A DNA stretch of 64,000 nucleotides, from assembly GCF_003605195.1 (NCBI RefSeq), contig NZ_QYOS01000019.1:124001-188000 (forward strand), given 5' to 3'. The translations under genes were made by a program, and so were the position numbers. The notes under the pieces were generated by a model that searched no databases, was not told the DNA's origin, and saw only the letters and a list, made by a program, of their open reading frames with translations. Positions 59,841 through 64,000 of the stretch are shown here, piece by piece (positions within the stretch are counted from its first letter, which is position 1; each line of letters opens with the position of its first letter). The stretch comes from Aurantiacibacter odishensis (GTDB taxonomy: Bacteria; Pseudomonadota; Alphaproteobacteria; Sphingomonadales; Sphingomonadaceae).

Positions 59841-60419
59841 ATGAGTGAGTTCCGGCACGAGACAGAGCGACTGATCCTGCGCGACTGGCGCGAGGAGGAC
59901 TGGCCGCGCTTCTGGGAATTGACCAACACGCCTGAGGTCATGCGCTGGCTGGGCGGCGTTGCAAGCGAGGTCACGAAGGCCGCGGCCCGCGCCCGGCTGG
60001 AAGGCTATCGCGCCAGATTCGGCCACACGTTCTGGGTGCTGGAGCGCAAGGACGATGGCGGCCATCTCTCAGGCGAAATGCTGGGATTCTGCGGCCTGAA
60101 ACGGGCTAACGTCGAGGGCACGCCGGTGTTCGACATGGTCGAGGTGGGCTGGCGCATGCGGGAGGATGCATGGGGCCACGGTTACGCCAAGGAAGCGGCC
60201 GTCGCCTCACTCGATCTCGCCTTCGATCGCTTCGATGCGGAGCAAGTGATCGCGCTGACGGTGGATGGCAACGCGGCAAGCTGGGGCCTGATGCGCAGGC
60301 TCGGCATGACGCGTCGCGAAGATCTCGATTACTTAGACGACAACTGGCCAGCCGATCTCAATCCCACCATCGTCCACCTCATCACCGCGCAGGAGTGGGC
60401 GCAGCGCCGCAATGGCTGA
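59841..60419 (+). CDS. RimJ/RimL-type GNAT acetyltransferase
   Basis: The 192-residue protein starts ETERLILRDWREEDWPRFWE, the RimJ/RimL N-terminal signature, and has the CoA loop MREDAWGHGYAKEAAVASL and DGNAASWGLMRRLGM. It likely acetylates an amino group of a small molecule or protein; the acceptor is not evident. It follows hemB by 5 nt and overlaps the next gene by 8 nt. Confidence 0.93.
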   Translation: MSEFRHETERLILRDWREEDWPRFWELTNTPEVMRWLGGVASEVTKAAARARLEGYRARFGHTFWVLERKDDGGHLSGEMLGFCGLKRANVEGTPVFDMVEVGWRMREDAWGHGYAKEAAVASLDLAFDRFDAEQVIALTVDGNAASWGLMRRLGMTRREDLDYLDDNWPADLNPTIVHLITAQEWAQRRNG

Positions 60420-62607
60420 GGTGGCAGGTCCACCGCGCCGCTGGCTGTTCACGCTGGCGATCTTTGCGGGCAGCTTCCTGCTGTTCCTCGTCCAGCCGAT
60501 GGTCGCGCGCATGGCCCTGCCGCAACTGGGCGGCGCGCCAAACGTCTGGAACAGCGCCATGCTCGTCTACCAGGCGCTGTTGCTGGCGGGGTACGGCTAC
60601 GCTCATGCGATCGGACGCTTCTCGCTGCGGAGGCAGGGCCTGATCCACTTGGGCGTTCTGTTGCTGGCAGGCCTCACACTGCCGCTGGCCTTGGCGCCGG
60701 TATCCGAACCGCAAAGCGGCTGGGAAGTGCTTTGGGTGCCATGGCTGTTCCTGCTTACCGTCGGTCCCGCGTTCTTCGCCGTTTCCGCGCAGGCACCGCT
60801 GATCCAGCGCTGGTTCGCCGCCCATCCGCAGGCGGGCAATCCCTATCCGCTCTATGCCGCTTCCAACCTCGGCAGCTTTGCCGGACTGCTGGCCTACCCC
60901 CTGCTGGCGGAGCCGCTACTGAGCCTCGGCGCGCAAAGCTGGGGCTGGACGCTCGGCTATATCGCCATGCTGGGCCTGATTGCCTGGGCAGTCTTCAGCC
61001 GCCGGGATGCCACGGGCGATGCAGCACCGGAGCCGGCCGATAGCGATCAAGTCGGATGGAAGCGGCGGGTGATGTGGCTGCTGCTGCCCGCAGTGCCTTC
61101 GGGCCTGATGCTGTCGACGACGACATTCCTGACGACCGACATAATGGCGATCCCGCTACTCTGGGTAATCCCCCTCGGGCTCTACCTCCTCAGCTACACC
61201 ATAGGTTTTGCCGAGCAGCGCGGAACGGCGCAGATATTCCTGTTCCTCGCCCCGCTGGTGGTCCTGGTGGATGGTGGCATCGCTATCTTTGCCGCAGGCC
61301 GTGCAGACCTGCTGGCCGCCGTTGCAAGCGTGATGCTGCTATTCGTTGTGGCGACGGCCCTGCACGCGCGCCTTTACGATCTGCGGCCCGGCACGGACCG
61401 GCTATCGCAGTTCTACCTCTACATGGCAGCAGGCGGCGCGCTCGGCGGCGTGTTCACTGGTCTGCTGGCACCCGTGCTGTTCGACTGGACGTGGGAGCAC
61501 CCGCTGCTGATCCTCGCCGCGGCTGCACTGGTGCCGCTGGGTTCGTGGCGCGGGTTGATGCGACTGATCTCTAAAGATCGCCAGACGACGCGCGTCGTGC
61601 TGATCGTCGGCCTGTTCGTCGTCTTCAATGCGGCCCTGCTGCTCTACGCGCGCGTGCAGGCCGAAACGGAGCTTGTGTGGATCGACTGGCTGGCGCTGCT
61701 GGTAATCCTGTGCCTTGCCATGGTGCTGGCCGCGCGGCGACTTTCGTTCGTGCTGGCCTGCGCCGCGCTGCTGATGGCGCTTGGTGGTCTCAGCAACCTG
61801 CTCGCCAGTATCGGGGGTGAGCGCGAGCGCAGCTACTTCGGCACCTACTCAATCACCCAGCGCGACGATGGCGACCGCATCCTGATGCATGGCACGACGA
61901 TCCACGGTATCCAGCGCGGCGGGGCGGATACGCGCGAGCCGACCGCCTACTACGGCTCGACTTCCGGCGTTGGCCTTGCGCTAGCCAATGCGCAGGCCAT
62001 CGTCGGTCCCGATGCCCGTATCGGGGCTGTGGGCCTCGGCGTGGGCACACTCGCCTGCTATCGCCAGCCGGGCCAGGAATGGACCTTCTTCGAGATCGAC
62101 CCGACAGTGGTGCAATTCTCGCGCAACGGCGACTTTACCTTCCTCGATCAGTGCACGCCCGATGCTAAACTGCAGATGGGCGATGCGCGCCTGCGCCTCG
62201 CGGACCTGCCGCCTGCCAGTTTCGACGTGCTGGTGATCGACGCGTTCTCGTCCGACGCCATCCCGCTGCACCTGTTGACGGTGGAGGCCATGGCCATCTA
62301 CGAACGCACGCTTGCACCCGGCGGGCTCTTGCTGCTGCACACGTCCAACCGCTATGTCCGGCTGGAGCCCGTGGTTGCGCGCCTCGCCGAAGTGCGCGGT
62401 CTCGATGCCATGGTGTGGCAGGACGAGCCGGTGCGGCGGAACGATGTCTATTCCTCCACCTGGATCGCCCTTGCCCCTACGCGTGCGCCGCTGGATGCGC
62501 TGTCCACGACGGCGGACTGGCGTCTGCTGGTAGAACCCGAAGGTCCGGTCTGGACCGACGACTACGCATCCGTCCTGCCTTATCTCGTCTGGGAGAATTT
62601 CCTGTGA
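60412..62607 (+). CDS. Membrane protein fused to a spermidine-synthase-like domain
   Basis: The 731-residue protein has about 14 hydrophobic segments in its first ~480 residues (first one WLFTLAIFAGSFLLFLVQPM) and a C-terminal cytosolic domain of the polyamine-synthase/SAM methyltransferase fold (VGLGVGTLACYRQPGQEWTF, FFEIDPTVVQFSRNG, QMGDARLRLADLPPASFDVL). Such MFS/spermidine synthase-like fusions are widespread and uncharacterised; transport or aminopropyl transfer is possible. It overlaps the acetyltransferase gene by 8 nt and the carbonic anhydrase by 4 nt. Confidence 0.87.
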   Translation: MAEVAGPPRRWLFTLAIFAGSFLLFLVQPMVARMALPQLGGAPNVWNSAMLVYQALLLAGYGYAHAIGRFSLRRQGLIHLGVLLLAGLTLPLALAPVSEPQSGWEVLWVPWLFLLTVGPAFFAVSAQAPLIQRWFAAHPQAGNPYPLYAASNLGSFAGLLAYPLLAEPLLSLGAQSWGWTLGYIAMLGLIAWAVFSRRDATGDAAPEPADSDQVGWKRRVMWLLLPAVPSGLMLSTTTFLTTDIMAIPLLWVIPLGLYLLSYTIGFAEQRGTAQIFLFLAPLVVLVDGGIAIFAAGRADLLAAVASVMLLFVVATALHARLYDLRPGTDRLSQFYLYMAAGGALGGVFTGLLAPVLFDWTWEHPLLILAAAALVPLGSWRGLMRLISKDRQTTRVVLIVGLFVVFNAALLLYARVQAETELVWIDWLALLVILCLAMVLAARRLSFVLACAALLMALGGLSNLLASIGGERERSYFGTYSITQRDDGDRILMHGTTIHGIQRGGADTREPTAYYGSTSGVGLALANAQAIVGPDARIGAVGLGVGTLACYRQPGQEWTFFEIDPTVVQFSRNGDFTFLDQCTPDAKLQMGDARLRLADLPPASFDVLVIDAFSSDAIPLHLLTVEAMAIYERTLAPGGLLLLHTSNRYVRLEPVVARLAEVRGLDAMVWQDEPVRRNDVYSSTWIALAPTRAPLDALSTTADWRLLVEPEGPVWTDDYASVLPYLVWENFL

Positions 62608-63197
62608 CCATAAACAGCCGTATCACTTCAGACCCCCGCTTTCCCGGCGCGACCATCCTGCCGTTCGAAGGCAAGATGCCGCAGATCCACGAGACTGCTT
62701 TCGTCGCGCCCGGCGCGCGCATCATCGGTGACGTGAAAATCGGTCCGGAAGCCAGCGTCTGGTACAACTGCGTGCTGCGCGGCGACATTCATCGTATCGA
62801 AGTAGGCGCGCGCAGCAATGTGCAGGACGGCAGCGTCTTCCACGTCGAGGGGCCGCGCCCCGATACGGACGGCGAACCGACAATCATCGGGGAGGACTGC
62901 GTGATCGGCCACATGGCAGTGGTCCACGGCTGCCAGCTGGAAGACCGCGCTTTCGTTGGCATGGGTGCTGTCGCCATGGATGGCGCGCGCATTGCCGAGG
63001 GCGGCATGTTGGGGGCAGGCGCTTTGCTCAGCCCCGGCAAGACGATCGGCAAGGGCGAGATATGGATCGGTCGCCCGGCCAAGTATTACCGCACGCAGGA
63101 CGAAGCGCAGATTGCCAAGATCAGGTTCCAGACCGAGCGCTATTGCAAGCTGGCGCAGAAACACCTGGCGGAACTGCGTGCCATGCCAAACGACTGA
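62604..63197 (+). CDS. Gamma-class carbonic anhydrase family protein
   Basis: The 197-residue left-handed beta-helix protein has the family's VLRGDIHRIEVGARSNVQDG, VFHVEGP and EDCVIGHMAVVHGCQLEDRA, providing the three zinc histidines. The family includes carbonic anhydrases and close relatives of unknown activity. GTG 62604 overlaps the previous stop (GTGA). A short hairpin with TTTTC follows at 63201-63219. Confidence 0.92.
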   Translation: MTINSRITSDPRFPGATILPFEGKMPQIHETAFVAPGARIIGDVKIGPEASVWYNCVLRGDIHRIEVGARSNVQDGSVFHVEGPRPDTDGEPTIIGEDCVIGHMAVVHGCQLEDRAFVGMGAVAMDGARIAEGGMLGAGALLSPGKTIGKGEIWIGRPAKYYRTQDEAQIAKIRFQTERYCKLAQKHLAELRAMPND

Positions 63198-63200
63198 TCT

Positions 63201-63219
63201 GTTGCGCGGCGCAACTTTT
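63201..63219 (+). terminator. Weak terminator after the carbonic anhydrase gene
   Basis: GTTGC pairs with GCAAC around a 5-nt loop and is followed by TTTTC. The stem is short. Confidence 0.35.
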
Positions 63220-63244
63220 CAAAAAGAACGCGCCTGAGGGTCGA

Positions 63245-64000
63245 CTAGTCGCGGATCAGCGCGCGCAGCGCGGTGAGCCTGTCGGCTTCGTGCACCGGTT
63301 TGTCCCAGCGGATGCGATGAATACGCGGGAAGCGCATGGCCAGGCCGCTCTTGTGGCGCTTGCTGGAATGGACCGAATCGAAAGCAACTTCGAACACCAG
63401 TGTCCGCTCCACTTCCCGCACCGGGCCGAAGCGGTTGAGCGTGGTCTGCCGCACCAGCTTGTCGAGCTTCTTGAGCTCGGCATCGGTGAAGCCGGAATAG
63501 GCCTTGCCCACGGGCAGCAGTTCGGCCCCCTCGTCGGGGTCCCCGTCCCAGCAACCGAAGGTGTAGTCGGAATAGAAGCTGGAGCGCTTGCCGCTGCCGC
63601 GCTGGGCATACATCAGCACGCAGTCGATCAGCAGCGGATCGCGTTTCCACTTGTACCACAGGCCCGTCTTGCGGCCCGGCACGTACTGGCTGTCGCGCCG
63701 CTTCAGCATCAGGCCCTCGATGGCATCGTTGCGCGCGCCTTCGCGGATTTGCGCGAGGTGATCGAAATCCCGCGCCTCGACCAGCTGGCTGAGATCGAAG
63801 TGGCTTTCCGGCAATACCGGCACCAGTTTTTCGAGGCGCCGGCGTCTCGCTTCCCACGGCAGGCTGCGCAGGTCTTCGCCTTCCAGCATCAGCACGTCGT
63901 ATAGGCGCACGAAGGCGGGGCTTTCGCTCAGCATCTTCTTGCTCACCGTCTTGCGCCCAAGCCTCTGTTGCAGTGCGTTGAAACTGGCCGCACCGCCCGC
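63245..64000 (-). CDS. ATP-dependent DNA ligase, C-terminal part (start beyond window)
   Basis: The window ends inside this leftward gene; the visible C-terminal 251 residues include ligase motif IV (EGLMLKRRDSQY) and motif V (WYKWKRDPLLIDCVLMYAQR), then an OB-fold-like end (FTDAELKKLDKLVRQTTLNR). The combination resembles the alphaproteobacterial repair-type ATP ligases sometimes named cisplatin damage response ligase, found beside an Lhr-type helicase. The stop TAG is at 63245-63247. Upstream genes are not visible, so the repair cluster cannot be checked. Confidence 0.9.
   Translation of the reverse strand, partial: AGGAASFNALQQRLGRKTVSKKMLSESPAFVRLYDVLMLEGEDLRSLPWEARRRRLEKLVPVLPESHFDLSQLVEARDFDHLAQIREGARNDAIEGLMLKRRDSQYVPGRKTGLWYKWKRDPLLIDCVLMYAQRGSGKRSSFYSDYTFGCWDGDPDEGAELLPVGKAYSGFTDAELKKLDKLVRQTTLNRFGPVREVERTLVFEVAFDSVHSSKRHKSGLAMRFPRIHRIRWDKPVHEADRLTALRALIRD

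Noticed and set aside
1-64000. CRISPR arrays, insertion sequences, prophage or integrase genes
   Set aside because: No regularly spaced direct repeats, transposase, integrase or phage structural genes were seen.

Overview
The window is GC-rich alphaproteobacterial chromosome, most like Sphingomonadales (Erythrobacteraceae-type). The grounds are a UrcA-family protein, a PopZ-type pole organiser, a DivK-like regulator, a SUV3-like helicase, a DUF1491 protein, and the order maf-aroE-coaE-dnaQ / origin / hemE-hemJ-rho / mnmE-mnmG-rsmG-parA-parB, which matches the known origin region of Caulobacter and relatives. I see no insertion sequences, phage genes, CRISPR array, tRNA or rRNA. Almost all the DNA is housekeeping core genome.

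Layout. 1-4.9 kb: a leftward SUF Fe-S assembly operon (Rrf2 regulator, sufB, a lipoprotein, a DUF559 protein, a small membrane protein, sufC, a secreted small protein, sufD running off the edge) with a palindrome in front. 5-13.5 kb: an AraC regulator, a candidate structured small RNA with a strong terminator, pyrD, gamma-glutamyltransferase, an acyl-CoA synthetase, and a leftward MerC-thiS-thiG-acetyltransferase operon. 13.5-24 kb: ctaA-cutA, rplM-rpsI, divK-like, a phosphoesterase/lipid-kinase pair, urcA, a LytTR two-component pair and fumarase. 24-29 kb: an isoaspartyl methyltransferase homologue, TolC, PopZ, a 2Fe-2S protein, a CBS protein, erpA and xthA. 29.3-35.9 kb: a leftward run (cell wall hydrolase, DUF1491, thioesterase, ptsN, hpf, dnaQ, coaE, aroE, maf, PPSR).

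35.86-36.15 kb is the predicted replication origin: a divergent gap with DnaA-box-like sites, six GANTC methylation sites and an AT-rich stretch beside hemE. Genes on both sides point away from it. To its right, hemE, hemJ, rho, mnmE, mnmG, rsmG, parA and parB follow; five parS or parS-like palindromes lie inside and between mnmE, mnmG and rsmG. With PopZ (which anchors ParB-parS at the pole in Caulobacter) at 26 kb and a DivK-like regulator at 17 kb, the window carries much of a polar chromosome-segregation system.

45.8-64 kb: a glycine-zipper envelope protein, free-Met-sulfoxide reductase, a PQQ-type sugar dehydrogenase, a DUF815 ATPase, a TsaC/Sua5 enzyme, two lipoproteins, carD, a BrkB-type protein, a leftward helicase-S4-fdxA operon, an M23 peptidase, hemB, an acetyltransferase, a membrane spermidine-synthase-like fusion, a gamma carbonic anhydrase and the end of an ATP-dependent DNA ligase. 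No clearly new defence or mobile system is visible. The items most worth following up are the origin/parS architecture, the orphan structured RNA at 6.1-6.4 kb, the foreign genes inside the suf operon, a MnmE lacking its G4 motif, and several palindromes in leader regions.
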